Positions 6,963-15,179 of a stretch of DNA of 35,338 nt are shown here, one piece after another. Every line of letters starts with the position of its first letter. The first letter of the stretch is position 1. The stretch comes from Verrucomicrobiia bacterium. Lineage in GTDB: Bacteria > Verrucomicrobiota > Verrucomicrobiia > Opitutales > Opitutaceae. A program made the position numbers and the translations under genes. The stretch lies in contig WYBX01000025.1 of the NCBI GenBank assembly GCA_011525695.1, positions 1 through 35,338 on the forward strand. Direction: 5' to 3'. A model generated the notes under the pieces. It searched no databases, was not told where the DNA came from, and saw nothing but the letters and a program-made list of their open reading frames with translations.

Positions 6963-8411
6963 CTATTCCGATGCCGCCCGCGGCCGTTTCCCCTTGGGTT
7001 TCGAGTCCGGCTCGGGACGTGGCCAGTGAACGGATTCGGTCCGCGCACTGGTGAAAGCCCGCTCGGCCCGCGCGACAATTTCAGGGTTTCCCTTCGCGAT
7101 ATTCCGGCGTTCCGGAGCATCGACCGACAGGTCATAAACCTCGATCGGCTTCCCCATCCCGGGGCGGATCGCCTTCAGATCGCCAAATCGCACCGCCTGC
7201 CAGAATCCTCCCGAGACCGTCTCCCAGTAGAGGTAATCGCGCGCCGGCAGCGGCTTTCCGCGGAAGGCGGTCACAAGCGAGGTTCCATCCGTGCCGGCTG
7301 GCGGTGTCGCGCCGGCAAGCTCGGCAAACGTGGCCAGCAGGTCCCAACCCGCCACGGGCGTGGACGTCACCGTGCCGGCCGGGATGGCGCCGGGCCAGCG
7401 GGCGATCATCGGCGTCCGGATGCCGCCCTCGTAAAGCTGGCCCTTGTAGCCGCGGAGGCTGCCGTTGCTTTGGAAGAAATCCGCGACGCCGCCGGTGGCG
7501 TGGGCGCCGTTGTCCGAGGCGAAGATGACCAGCGTGTCCTGATCGAGGTTCAATTCCTTCAGCCGGGCAAAGAGCCGGCCGATGTCGCGATCCATTCGGG
7601 TGACCAGCGCCGCATAGGCCGCGCGCGGGGTGCTCTGGGCCGAATAGTTGCCGCGGGTGAGACTCGGCGTGTCCTCGGGAAATTTCCCGCGGTACTCGGC
7701 GAGCGAATCGACCGGTGGCACCCATTCGAGATGCGGTGCCGTGTACGCGAGGTAGAGGAAGAACGGCTGCCGCTGGCTGCGTTCCACGAACGCGAGGGCT
7801 TCCTCGGTGAACCGATCGCCGGCGAATGTCCCGCGCTGGTGGCCGGCATTGGCCGGCAACGGCTCCTCGACTTCGTTGCGCCACATCTTTTCGGGATAAT
7901 GCGTGTGCGCCGCGGCCTGGTTGAGGAACCCGTAGAAGAAGTCGAATCCCTGGCGCCGTGGTTCGCCCGTGGTGCCGGGTTCGCCCAGTCCCCATTTGCC
8001 GGTGAGCGCCGTCGTGTAACCCCTGGTTTTCAGCATCTCCGCCACGGTCACGTCACCGGCCTCCAGCGGGACGCGATCCCCGGCCTGTTCGCTGGAATTG
8101 CCGCGAATGCGCGTATGGCCCGTGTGCTGGCCGGTCATGAGGACGCTGCGCGTGGGCGCACACACTGCGGCGCCCGGATAGAACTGCGTGAACTTCATCC
8201 CCTCGCCGGCCATCCGGTCGAGGTTCGGCGTGCGGATCCGGTGCTGGCCGAATGCGCCAGGATCACCATAGCCGAGATCGTCGGCCAGGATCAGGATGAG
8301 GTTCGGCGGCCGGCTCGCCGGGGCCGCGCCGACCGCGGCGCCTGGGAGCAACGCCGCGACTGCAAGCAACAGGACGGCAAGTCGCTCGAGAGGGTTTCGA
8401 TTGATGTGCAT
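6963..8411 (-). CDS. secreted sulfatase A (type I, Cys-type, arylsulfatase A-like)
   Basis: A 482-residue enzyme that hydrolyses sulfate esters, probably on a glycan. Signal peptide at 1-29. Metal-binding ADD at 43-45 (ILADDLGYGD), sulfatase signature C84-APTR with C84 as the formylglycine precursor, then LMTGQHTGHTRIRGN, KWGLGEPG and a late SDNGAH motif. The CxPxR consensus is intact. It is closely related to sulfatase D at 25114-26538 (shared VPLE.GDVT.AE.LK, GEPRRQGFDFFYGFLNQ and GWDLLATF.ELAG blocks). It is last in an operon after DUF6807 and sulfatase B, 45 bases behind the latter. The exact substrate cannot be read from the sequence. Confidence 0.93.
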   Translation of the reverse strand: MHINRNPLERLAVLLLAVAALLPGAAVGAAPASRPPNLILILADDLGYGDPGAFGQHRIRTPNLDRMAGEGMKFTQFYPGAAVCAPTRSVLMTGQHTGHTRIRGNSSEQAGDRVPLEAGDVTVAEMLKTRGYTTALTGKWGLGEPGTTGEPRRQGFDFFYGFLNQAAAHTHYPEKMWRNEVEEPLPANAGHQRGTFAGDRFTEEALAFVERSQRQPFFLYLAYTAPHLEWVPPVDSLAEYRGKFPEDTPSLTRGNYSAQSTPRAAYAALVTRMDRDIGRLFARLKELNLDQDTLVIFASDNGAHATGGVADFFQSNGSLRGYKGQLYEGGIRTPMIARWPGAIPAGTVTSTPVAGWDLLATFAELAGATPPAGTDGTSLVTAFRGKPLPARDYLYWETVSGGFWQAVRFGDLKAIRPGMGKPIEVYDLSVDAPERRNIAKGNPEIVARAERAFTSARTESVHWPRPEPDSKPKGKRPRAASE

Positions 8412-8456
8412 GACGAAATCAGTGGCGGCCGGCGCGGGAAAACCGGCCCGCCATTC

Positions 8457-9974
8457 TCAACGTTCAAATTCGCCCCAGACCGTAGGAACCTTCGTGCTGA
8501 CCGGAGTCCCGTCGAGGAGCGGAGCCGCCATCTGGGCATAGGATTCGTAACGGGCCAGGAGGTCGCGGACGATCTCCGGATGTTCGGCCGCGAGGTTGCG
8601 GGCCTCTCCCGGATCCTCGGCCAGGTTGAACAGCTCCAGTTGCTGGCGCTTCGCGTCCTCCGCGGGAAGCCCTGAGGCGACCAGCAATTTCTCCCAGGAG
8701 AAGTCCGGGCCCGGGGCCTCGGCCTTGAACCGCAGCTGCCCGTTGATTACGAGCTTCCAGTCGCCGCGGCGCAGGGCGCCCGTCGCCGGAGCGGCATTGA
8801 TCAGGATATCGTCGTGGATCGCGCCGGGCTTGCCCAGGAGCGCTGGCCACACGTCGCGACCATCGAGCGGCGCGGCGGGCGCGGGCCGGGCGCCCGCCAG
8901 TTTCAGCAGCGTCGCATGCCAGTCGACCATGTGCAGCGGCTGCCGGACGACCGATCCTGCGGGCAGCGTGCCGGGCCAATTGGCGAAGGCGGGCACGCGG
9001 ACGCCGCCCTCGTACACGCTGCCCTTCTGATCGCGGAGCGGCGTGTTCCTGGCCGCGGGAAGGTTGCCGCCATTGTCACTCGAGAACACGAGCAGCGTGC
9101 GCTCGCGGATCCCCTTCCGATCGAGGGCGTCGACGATCCGGCCGATGCCGTCATCCATCGCGGTGACCATGGCCGCATACACCCTGCGGCGCTCGTCCTT
9201 TATATGTGAATACTTCTGGATGTACGCTTCCGGCGCCTGGAGCGGCGTGTGCGGCGCGCCGAACGCGACGTAGAGGAACAGCGGCATCTCCGCCGGGTGC
9301 CCTTCGATGATCCGCACAGCCTCGGCCGCAATCAAATCAGTCTGGTAGCCCTTTTCGCGCAGCGCGCGATCGTTCCGGTGCCAGTCGAGTCCGCCATCCC
9401 GCTCCTGGGTGAAGTAATCTCCCGCGCCCAGGTAATAGCCGTGCTGGTGATCGAAGCCGCGGTTGGTCGGCAACTGCTCGAGCTGGCCGCTGCCGAGGTG
9501 CCACTTGCCCGTCATGGCGGTGTAATATCCCGCCTCCGCGAGGGCCTGCGGCAGCGTGCGGACCGTCAGCGGCAACCCGTGCGGCGAGCCGGGCTTGATC
9601 ACCCCGAGCTGCAGCCCCAGCCGCATCGGATACTGGCCGGACATCAGCGCGGCCCGCGTCGGCGTGCAGACGGGTTGGACGTAGAACTGCTCCAGTTTCA
9701 CCCCCGATCCGGCCAGCTGGTCCAGATGGGGCGTGCGAATCTCCGAGCCGCGATAGCCGACGTCGGCAAACCCCTGGTCGTCGGAGAGGATGAAGACGAT
9801 GTGGGGCTTCGCCGGGGTCTCGGCCGCGGCCCGGGCCGGAATCGATGCGAGCCCGGGCAGGGCCAGCAGCGCGAGCAGGAGCCCTCGCCGGAACCCAGCG
9901 GAGGCAAAGGCGGATGCCGGAGTCACCGGACGTTTGCCGGTGGCCCGGGACGGGAAACGCTTGCGCAGGATCAT
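8457..9974 (-). CDS. secreted sulfatase B (type I, Cys-type, arylsulfatase B/I/J-like)
   Basis: A 505-residue sulfatase. The N-terminus is basic (MILRKRFPSR) with a hydrophobic stretch at about 31-50. Metal site LSDDQGFADVGY at 63-74, signature C103-TPTR, then SGQYPMRLGLQLGVIKPGSP, KWHLG and PTNRGFDHQHGYYLGAGDY. The run after the signature resembles animal arylsulfatases B/I/J (GalNAc-4-sulfatase group), which hints at a 4-O-sulfated hexosamine or galactose substrate, but only as an analogy. The start at 9974 is supported by a four-base ATGA overlap with the DUF6807 stop. Sulfatase E (26607-28118) is its near-duplicate. Confidence 0.93.
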   Translation of the reverse strand: MILRKRFPSRATGKRPVTPASAFASAGFRRGLLLALLALPGLASIPARAAAETPAKPHIVFILSDDQGFADVGYRGSEIRTPHLDQLAGSGVKLEQFYVQPVCTPTRAALMSGQYPMRLGLQLGVIKPGSPHGLPLTVRTLPQALAEAGYYTAMTGKWHLGSGQLEQLPTNRGFDHQHGYYLGAGDYFTQERDGGLDWHRNDRALREKGYQTDLIAAEAVRIIEGHPAEMPLFLYVAFGAPHTPLQAPEAYIQKYSHIKDERRRVYAAMVTAMDDGIGRIVDALDRKGIRERTLLVFSSDNGGNLPAARNTPLRDQKGSVYEGGVRVPAFANWPGTLPAGSVVRQPLHMVDWHATLLKLAGARPAPAAPLDGRDVWPALLGKPGAIHDDILINAAPATGALRRGDWKLVINGQLRFKAEAPGPDFSWEKLLVASGLPAEDAKRQQLELFNLAEDPGEARNLAAEHPEIVRDLLARYESYAQMAAPLLDGTPVSTKVPTVWGEFER

Positions 9975-11197
9975 TGGACGGATTCGAGGGTGACTTTCAC
10001 CGGATTGGCATAATCGCGCCAACGCGCGTCCAGCCAGGCCTGGTCGGGTTCGCCGTCCTGGACGATGAACCGGTACCGCCACACATAGGTCTTGCCGGGC
10101 ACCATCTCCCAGTCGCCCGCCTGTGACGGCGCAAAATTCAGGAAGGGGATCTTGGGGTTCACCCGCATCGGTTCCGGCGAGCGGAAGTTCTGCGGATGAG
10201 CGAGCGTGGCGATGCCGGTGAATTTGCCGTCGACCAGCCCGCCCATGTGGCACCAATTGGCGCGGCTTTCATGCGCCTTGATCCGATCGCGCTCGCCGGT
10301 GGAGGTGAGGAACCGCGTCTTGTCGCCCGTGCCGATCCACTGCTCGTTGCCGCGGATGCCGATGCCACCGTAGCGATAGGTGGGCAGCTTCAGCGGGCTG
10401 TCGCCGATGATGTGCTGGGTCGAGACCAGGTCGAACATCTGGTAGGCCTGCGGGCCGTCGCCCACCGCGTAGATCCGCACCTCCCAGCGATCGTCGACCA
10501 CCGGCTTCGGCGTCGGCGCCAGGATGTCGATCGAATGGAACCGGGCGAGGATTCCGGCATGGACCGGGCCGCTCCACAGGCCCTCGACGCCCTTGAAGTC
10601 GAGCCGGCCGAGCTTGTCCTGCACATTCCAGAAGTCCGGGTGGCGTCCCTCGTATTCGGTCTTCACCCACGCGAACCAGATCCCGTGGTGATGGAAGTGA
10701 TCCGGGGGATAGTCGCCGGTGACGATCGTGCCGGCGGGGCTGTACACCGGGTGGATGTAACCGCCGCGGCTGTAGTAATCCGGCAGATCCGGCTGGGGTG
10801 GCGTGCTCTTTTCCTCCTGGAAGGCGAGGATGGGGCGGCCGGCGAACCGGGCCGCAATCTTCCCGTCCACCCGCTGCAGCATCACGCCCTTGGCGGCGGG
10901 CGCGGCCGCGGCCGCCGGCTCCAGCCGGTAGGTTTCCGTCGCCCCGGCGCCGAGCTGCCGCACGATAAAGGCGCCCTCGCGGCCGCGAACCTGCAGCGGC
11001 ACCTCCTGCCCGCGGGCATCGCGCAGCCGCCAGCCCGCCGCATCCGCGGGCAGGGTGAACGTGGCGATGCTCTGTTCGCGCGGCACGTCACCCGCGGCCA
11101 CCGTCACACGATAGCTGGCGGCGGCGGCCGGGATCGCCGCAACGAGCAAGGCCAGGGCAGCGGGCAGCGCCCGCAAGAAGGGGGATGGGATGATCAT
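9971..11197 (-). CDS. secreted DUF6807 (PmoA-like) protein
   Basis: A 408-residue exported protein; signal peptide 1-27 (MIIPSPFLRALPAALALLVAAIPAAAA). An N-terminal beta-rich domain (about 28-110) is followed by a domain with YPPDHFHHHGIWFAWV, GRHPDFWNVQ and ESRANWCHMGG, typical of the family often annotated as PmoA despite having no demonstrated methane oxygenase role. The clustered His residues suggest metal or sugar binding. In Verrucomicrobia and Planctomycetes such proteins commonly sit in glycan-degradation clusters. The ATG at 11197 is preferred over upstream in-frame starts because it gives a clean signal peptide and has GGAGGA upstream. First gene of an operon with sulfatases B and A, the next overlapping by four bases. 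Confidence 0.85.
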   Translation of the reverse strand: MIIPSPFLRALPAALALLVAAIPAAAASYRVTVAAGDVPREQSIATFTLPADAAGWRLRDARGQEVPLQVRGREGAFIVRQLGAGATETYRLEPAAAAAPAAKGVMLQRVDGKIAARFAGRPILAFQEEKSTPPQPDLPDYYSRGGYIHPVYSPAGTIVTGDYPPDHFHHHGIWFAWVKTEYEGRHPDFWNVQDKLGRLDFKGVEGLWSGPVHAGILARFHSIDILAPTPKPVVDDRWEVRIYAVGDGPQAYQMFDLVSTQHIIGDSPLKLPTYRYGGIGIRGNEQWIGTGDKTRFLTSTGERDRIKAHESRANWCHMGGLVDGKFTGIATLAHPQNFRSPEPMRVNPKIPFLNFAPSQAGDWEMVPGKTYVWRYRFIVQDGEPDQAWLDARWRDYANPVKVTLESVQ

Positions 11198-11297
11198 GGT
11201 GGGAAATTCCTCCGGTTTCGCGCCGGCCAGCGCCACGCACGGCGCCGGTTGGGCAGAGGCGAAACATGCCACGGGTGACGGCGACGTCAAAGGAAAG

Positions 11298-11324
11298 AAG
11301 ACAGCTGTCCTAATATTTTGACAA
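11298..11324 (-). promoter_or_regulatory. candidate promoter with CAGCTG dyad, DUF6807-sulfatase operon
   Basis: AAGACAG/CTGTCCT (11298-11311) is a 14-bp dyad with one mismatch. It abuts AT-rich TAATATTTTGACAA; on the minus strand this reads TTGTCA-N8-TATTAG followed by GACAGCTGTC. The same GGACAG half-site recurs before both receptors, the FG-GAP operon and sulfatase E. The TAATAT on the plus strand (11311-11316) could also be the -10 of the cupin gene, so the site may control both directions. Confidence 0.45.
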
Positions 11325-11362
11325 TCCCGGGAACGTCGCGATCGTCAGCCCATTCCCGCATC

Positions 11363-11746
11363 ATGACTCCCACGACCTCCCCGGCTCAGCCCGCCGCCGC
11401 CACCGGCAAGAACTATCTCATCACCCAGCTCGACGAGGTCGAGCCGACCCGCTGCCCGTGCGGGCATGCCCGCCGGGGATTCGCCACGCCGGACAACAAG
11501 GTTGCCACCATTCACCTGGTGGACATCGAGACCGATGCCCGGGTGCATTACCACAAGCAGATGACCGAAATCTACCTCGTGCTCGAGGGCGAAGGCTTCA
11601 TCGAGGTCGACGGGGAACGGCTGCCGGTCAAGCCGATGACCTCCGTCTTCATCAAGCCGGGCTGCCGCCATCGCGCAGTCGGCAAGCTGAAGATCATCAA
11701 CATCCCGATTCCCGCCTTCGATCCGCACGACGAGTGGTTCGATTAG
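11363..11746 (+). CDS. small single-domain cupin
   Basis: A 127-residue cytoplasmic protein with one cupin barrel. Motif 1 is VHYHKQMTEIYLVLEG, giving the metal ligands H62, H64 and E69; motif 2 is FIKPGCRHRAVG with H103. A CPCGHARRGF segment at 31-40 precedes the barrel. Such mini-cupins are sugar isomerases, dioxygenases or metabolite-binding proteins, and the sequence does not decide between them. The ATG at 11363 is chosen because it gives the normal short N-terminus. It is divergent from the DUF6807-sulfatase operon and shares the intergenic region holding the CAGCTG dyad, which suggests joint regulation. Confidence 0.85.
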   Translation: MTPTTSPAQPAAATGKNYLITQLDEVEPTRCPCGHARRGFATPDNKVATIHLVDIETDARVHYHKQMTEIYLVLEGEGFIEVDGERLPVKPMTSVFIKPGCRHRAVGKLKIINIPIPAFDPHDEWFD

Positions 11747-11850
11747 CAGCGGGTCGGACTTGGGAATTCCGGATTTGCGCGTTCGGAAGGAAGATTCTTC
11801 GGCGACCCGCTGCCAGACGAAAACGCCGGCGGCATTTTCGCGAACTTCCC

Positions 11851-11875
11851 GGCCGGGGCGGAGCCCCGCCCTCCA
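11851..11875 (-). repeat. 25-nt TGGAG hairpin element, copy 1
   Basis: Minus-strand copy: TGGAG leader, then stem GGCGGGG, loop CTCCGC, stem CCCGGCC (one G-G mismatch). Same length and layout as the six other copies at 15006, 15084, 15143, 32999, 33069 and 33143. Lies between convergent genes. Confidence 0.7.
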
Positions 11876-11906
11876 TGAATCCAGTGTTTGCTTTCCGGTC
11901 TGAATG

Positions 11907-11939
11907 GCTGCGCAGGCGCCTTTAGGCCGCCTGCGCAGC
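11907..11939. terminator. strong hairpin between convergent genes
   Basis: GCTGCGCAGGC and GCCTGCGCAGC form an 11-bp perfect stem; inside, GCC-TTTA-GGC adds more pairs. It lies 160 bases after the cupin stop and 27 bases after the receptor 1 stop, so it would terminate transcription from both sides. No long T-run follows on either strand. Confidence 0.7.
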
Positions 11940-11965
11940 TCCGGCTCAAAGCACGGAATCTCCAA

Positions 11966-14842
11966 TCAGAACGTGCCGCTGACGCCCATGTTCAGCCGCA
12001 TGCCGTTGTACCGGATCTTCTGGGGCCGATACAGGTCCTTGCCCTGCACGCGGACCACCGTCTGATCGAGTGCATTGGTCCAGTCGCAGAACAGCGCCAG
12101 CTTGCGGTTGAACTGGTACTTCACCCGCAGTTCGCCGTCCACCCGCTCGTCATCGTAGATCCGCGCGGCCGGGTTGTTGTTATACCCGTTCAGGAACCGG
12201 TCGTTGTAGTTCAGCTGCGCGCGGACGGTCCAGCCGTAGTTCTGGTAGGTGAGCCCGATATTCCAGGTCTCGGGCACGAACTGCACCAGCTGGTCATCGG
12301 ACTGCGCGCCCTGGCTGTTGTAGTTGCCCTCGGAGTCGATCAGCGTGTACGTCGCATACAGGCTGAAGCCCCGGGCCCAGTCCGGCAGGAAGGTCAGCTG
12401 CTGGTTGAAGCTGAATTCCACCCCCTGGACCGTGGCCTCGCCGCCATTCTTCTTCGTGCTGAACTCGTAGTTCTCGTACTGGCCGTTGAACCCGTTGTTC
12501 GGGCCGGTGCCGATGACGTAGTTGTCGTTGAAGATGAAATCCGAGATGCTCTTGTAGAACGCCCCGACCGAAATCATCCCGCTCGGCTCGTAGTAATACT
12601 CGAGGCTCAGATCGAAATTGTTCGCGCGCTGCGGCTTCAGGCCGGTGTTGTTCTGCGAAATTTCGAAGTCCTCGTGATTGATCGAGGTGTCGGGCATCAG
12701 GTCCCCGAAGTTGGGCCGGGCGAGGCTGGTCGCGTAGCTGCCCCGCAGGAGCAGGCTCTTCTTGAGTTCGTAGCGCAGGTGAAGACCCGGGAAATACTGC
12801 GTGTAGCTGCTCTCCTTGGTCACCTTGTGATATTCCTCGCGGACGCGATCCGCCTGCTGCTGCTCGGTTGCGCCCGAGGGCAACGGCGTGTCCAGCGGCT
12901 CGTACAGCACGCCCGTGCCCTCGACATCCGTCTTCTCCATCCGGACGCCCGCCAGCACGCGGAGCTTGCCGATATCCGCCGTCCCCATGACGTAGGTCGC
13001 ATAGACATCCTCGCGCACCTTGCCGTCATTGGCCAGCTCGTCCTCGGTCGTCGCGACCAGATCGAGATCCCAGAGCGTCGGCTCATTCAGGAAACTCGCA
13101 TACGCCGCCTTCACATCCGGCCATGCCGCACCCGAATAGCGGCCGTCGAATCCCGAATGGGAGTAGTTCTGCAGCTTGAACCGCTCCTTGTCCGTGCCGA
13201 TATAGGTCGAATTGATCGTGTCCTCGTCCACCTCGGTCATCTGGCCGCGATAGCGGGCCCCGAACTTCAGTGAAAGCGGGACGTTGGTATCGAACTCCTT
13301 GTTGACATTGAACTCCGCGCCCCAGACGGCCTCCTTGGTCTCGCCCGACTCGGATCCCATCCGCAGGCGATCATAGCGGTTGTAATCATCCGGGTCGCCG
13401 GCGGTGAGGACCTCGTAGGTCGGGTACCAGACGTCGCGGGTGCGATCGATCACCATCCGCTGCCGGCGCAGCCGGGTGTCGAAATTCTGCCGGTTTTCCG
13501 AACCGGTCGCCGGCGCATACGAAGCCGAATAGTCGATCTTGAGCCCCGGCAGGTTGTGCTTGGCTCCGGTCTGGAGGGCGTAGGTCTCCTGCTTCGGTTC
13601 GATCAACCCCACCGCCCAGAGGTAGTCGCCCGAGAGCATCTCCCAGCGTTTGTCGGTATAGCCGGGCGCGAAGGCATTCGCGGCCTGCGAGGTCTGGATC
13701 GTCAGCCGCTTCTGGTCGACCTCGTCCGTGTAATGATTGTACATGAAGCTGGCGAAGAGGTTGGTGTTCTCGCTCAGCCGGTATTCGAGCTTCAGCCCGG
13801 CGCCCGTCCGGTTGCGCAGGTGAACGGCGTCCTCCAGCCGGAACCGGTACATGTAGGCCGGATCGTTGTAGGCGCCCTCGAAGTCGAGCTGGGTCACGTC
13901 CTGCGGGACGTAATTGTCGCTGTAGCCGAACGAGAAGTAGACCCCGAGGTTCTTCTTTTCACCCAGGATATCCGAATACTGGATGCCGCCAAAGAAGGAG
14001 TTCTTGCTGCGGAGGGTCTTGTGGTTGAGCCCGAAGTTGTAGGAAAGCCGCCGGCCGTCGATCGCGAACGCGGACTTCGTGATCAGGTTGACCGCGCCGC
14101 CGACGGAATCCGCATCCATGTCGGGCGTCGGGGCCTTGATCACCTCGATGCTCTCGATGTAGTCGGCGGGCAGCTTGTCGACTTCGAAGTTGCGGGTCTT
14201 CTTGCCCTTGGCCGGGCTGGGCAACCGGGTGCCGTCCAGCGTCACCGCGCTGAAGGCCGAGCCGACGCCGCGGACGAAGATCTGGTCGACCTCGCCCTCG
14301 TTGAGGTTGGTGGCGACACCGGAGACGCGTTTGAGCATCTCGCCGATGTTGCCGTCGACCACATGGCCGAAGGCATCCGTGGCGACGATGCTCTTGACGT
14401 TCGGCGCGAAGCGCTGGGCGGTGATGGCGGCCGCACTGCCCTCGCGTTCGCCGCTGACCGTGAAGACGTCGAGCAGGTAGATGTCGGCGGTCAGCCCAAT
14501 CATCGGCACCACATTCCGGCCGGGCTGGACCGAAATCATCTTCCGCTGGAGATCGAGGCCGGTGTAGGACACCTCGAGCGTGTACTCGCCGGGATCGACG
14601 CCCGTGAGCTCAAACTGGCCGTCGCGGCCGGTGAGCGCCTCGTGGTTCGTGCCCACGAGCGAAACCTGCGCGCCCTCGAGGAAGGCGCGGGTGGCGCTGT
14701 TGGTGACAGAGCCGACAATGGTCGCATTGCCGGATTGCGCGAAAAGCGCCGGCAAGGACGCAAGGATGACAAGGCTCGCGGCGAACCAACGCCGCAGCGA
14801 ACCGGCCGTCGACAGACGGAGGGATTGGTCTGATGTGGTCAT
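11966..14842 (-). CDS. TonB-dependent receptor 1 (outer-membrane glycan transporter)
   Basis: A 958-residue outer-membrane receptor that would import ligands with energy from TonB-ExbBD. Signal peptide to about residue 36. Residues 38-108 form a carboxypeptidase-regulatory-like (CarboxypepD_reg) domain (TGRDGQFELTGVDPGEYTLEV), followed by the plug (VDGNIGEMLKRVSGV, IFVRGVGSAFSAVTLDGTRLPS in part) and a 22-strand-type barrel ending in GTF, a terminal aromatic. It is a close paralogue of receptor 2 (17921-20800); plug and strands are nearly identical, and differences cluster in presumed extracellular loops. It has its own upstream TTGACA plus dyad site. Cargo is inferred from the sulfatase neighbourhood. 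Confidence 0.95.
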   Translation of the reverse strand: MTTSDQSLRLSTAGSLRRWFAASLVILASLPALFAQSGNATIVGSVTNSATRAFLEGAQVSLVGTNHEALTGRDGQFELTGVDPGEYTLEVSYTGLDLQRKMISVQPGRNVVPMIGLTADIYLLDVFTVSGEREGSAAAITAQRFAPNVKSIVATDAFGHVVDGNIGEMLKRVSGVATNLNEGEVDQIFVRGVGSAFSAVTLDGTRLPSPAKGKKTRNFEVDKLPADYIESIEVIKAPTPDMDADSVGGAVNLITKSAFAIDGRRLSYNFGLNHKTLRSKNSFFGGIQYSDILGEKKNLGVYFSFGYSDNYVPQDVTQLDFEGAYNDPAYMYRFRLEDAVHLRNRTGAGLKLEYRLSENTNLFASFMYNHYTDEVDQKRLTIQTSQAANAFAPGYTDKRWEMLSGDYLWAVGLIEPKQETYALQTGAKHNLPGLKIDYSASYAPATGSENRQNFDTRLRRQRMVIDRTRDVWYPTYEVLTAGDPDDYNRYDRLRMGSESGETKEAVWGAEFNVNKEFDTNVPLSLKFGARYRGQMTEVDEDTINSTYIGTDKERFKLQNYSHSGFDGRYSGAAWPDVKAAYASFLNEPTLWDLDLVATTEDELANDGKVREDVYATYVMGTADIGKLRVLAGVRMEKTDVEGTGVLYEPLDTPLPSGATEQQQADRVREEYHKVTKESSYTQYFPGLHLRYELKKSLLLRGSYATSLARPNFGDLMPDTSINHEDFEISQNNTGLKPQRANNFDLSLEYYYEPSGMISVGAFYKSISDFIFNDNYVIGTGPNNGFNGQYENYEFSTKKNGGEATVQGVEFSFNQQLTFLPDWARGFSLYATYTLIDSEGNYNSQGAQSDDQLVQFVPETWNIGLTYQNYGWTVRAQLNYNDRFLNGYNNNPAARIYDDERVDGELRVKYQFNRKLALFCDWTNALDQTVVRVQGKDLYRPQKIRYNGMRLNMGVSGTF

Positions 14843-14947
14843 GGGGGGAAAGGCATGCGCTCCTGGCGGAGCGCCGGTATGAATCGGAGGGATTACGGTG
14901 CTTGCGCCCCGGGCTTGGTGAACCCAAGGGCCGGAAAAGAGCAGTAA

Positions 14948-14966
14948 GGACAGGCATCCGTGTCAA
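14948..14966 (-). promoter_or_regulatory. TTGACA -35 and degenerate dyad upstream of receptor 1
   Basis: Plus strand reads GGACAGGCATCCGTGTCAA; on the minus strand this is a perfect TTGACA followed one base later by GGATGCCTGTCC. Geometry and sequence match the receptor 2 site at 20915-20933 except at two central bases. No good -10 is seen, which would fit an activator-dependent or repressor-covered promoter. Confidence 0.5.
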
Positions 14967-15005
14967 TCCCCTTCCCGGGTGGAATCGCAGCAGAGCCGTC
15001 TTCAC

Positions 15006-15030
15006 GGCCGGGGCGAAGCCCGGCCCTCCA
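15006..15030 (-). repeat. 25-nt TGGAG hairpin element, copy 2
   Basis: Minus strand: TGGAG leader, stem GGCCGGG, loop CTTCGC, perfect complementary stem CCCGGCC. Confidence 0.75.
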
Positions 15031-15083
15031 TGAACCCATTTCCGATCCCGTTAATGCTCGTTTCTCATTCGGAATGGCCTTCC

Positions 15084-15108
15084 TGGAGGGACGCCCTCCG
15101 TGGCGTCC
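15084..15108 (+). repeat. 25-nt TGGAG hairpin element, copy 3
   Basis: Plus strand: TGGAG leader, stem GGACGCC, loop CTCCGT, perfect complementary stem GGCGTCC. Confidence 0.8.
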
Positions 15109-15142
15109 TCAAACCCGATGGGAAACGCCCATCGATTTCACC

Positions 15143-15167
15143 GGTCGTGACGAAGCCCGGCCCTCCA
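15143..15167 (-). repeat. 25-nt TGGAG hairpin element, copy 4 (decayed)
   Basis: Minus strand: TGGAG leader, stem GGCCGGG, loop CTTCGT, second arm CACGACC with two mismatches; a degenerate copy. Confidence 0.65.
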
Positions 15168-15179
15168 TGATTGCGATGC

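Larger units (their letters stand above)
14843..15179. other. 337-base intergenic region with operator and three hairpin elements
   Basis: No gene. It holds the receptor 1 promoter/dyad at 14948-14966 and hairpin elements at 15006-15030, 15084-15108 and 15143-15167. Confidence 0.8.

Noticed and set aside
7026..8675. 549-residue plus-strand frame opposite sulfatase A
   Set aside because: Antisense shadow; no recognisable domain, and the minus strand has full sulfatase motifs. The same applies to 22269-23657, 26559-27938 and 15762-17090.
9971..11197. Methane monooxygenase subunit, suggested by the PmoA label often given to this family
   Set aside because: The protein is a soluble exported DUF6807 member with no membrane helices like particulate methane monooxygenase.
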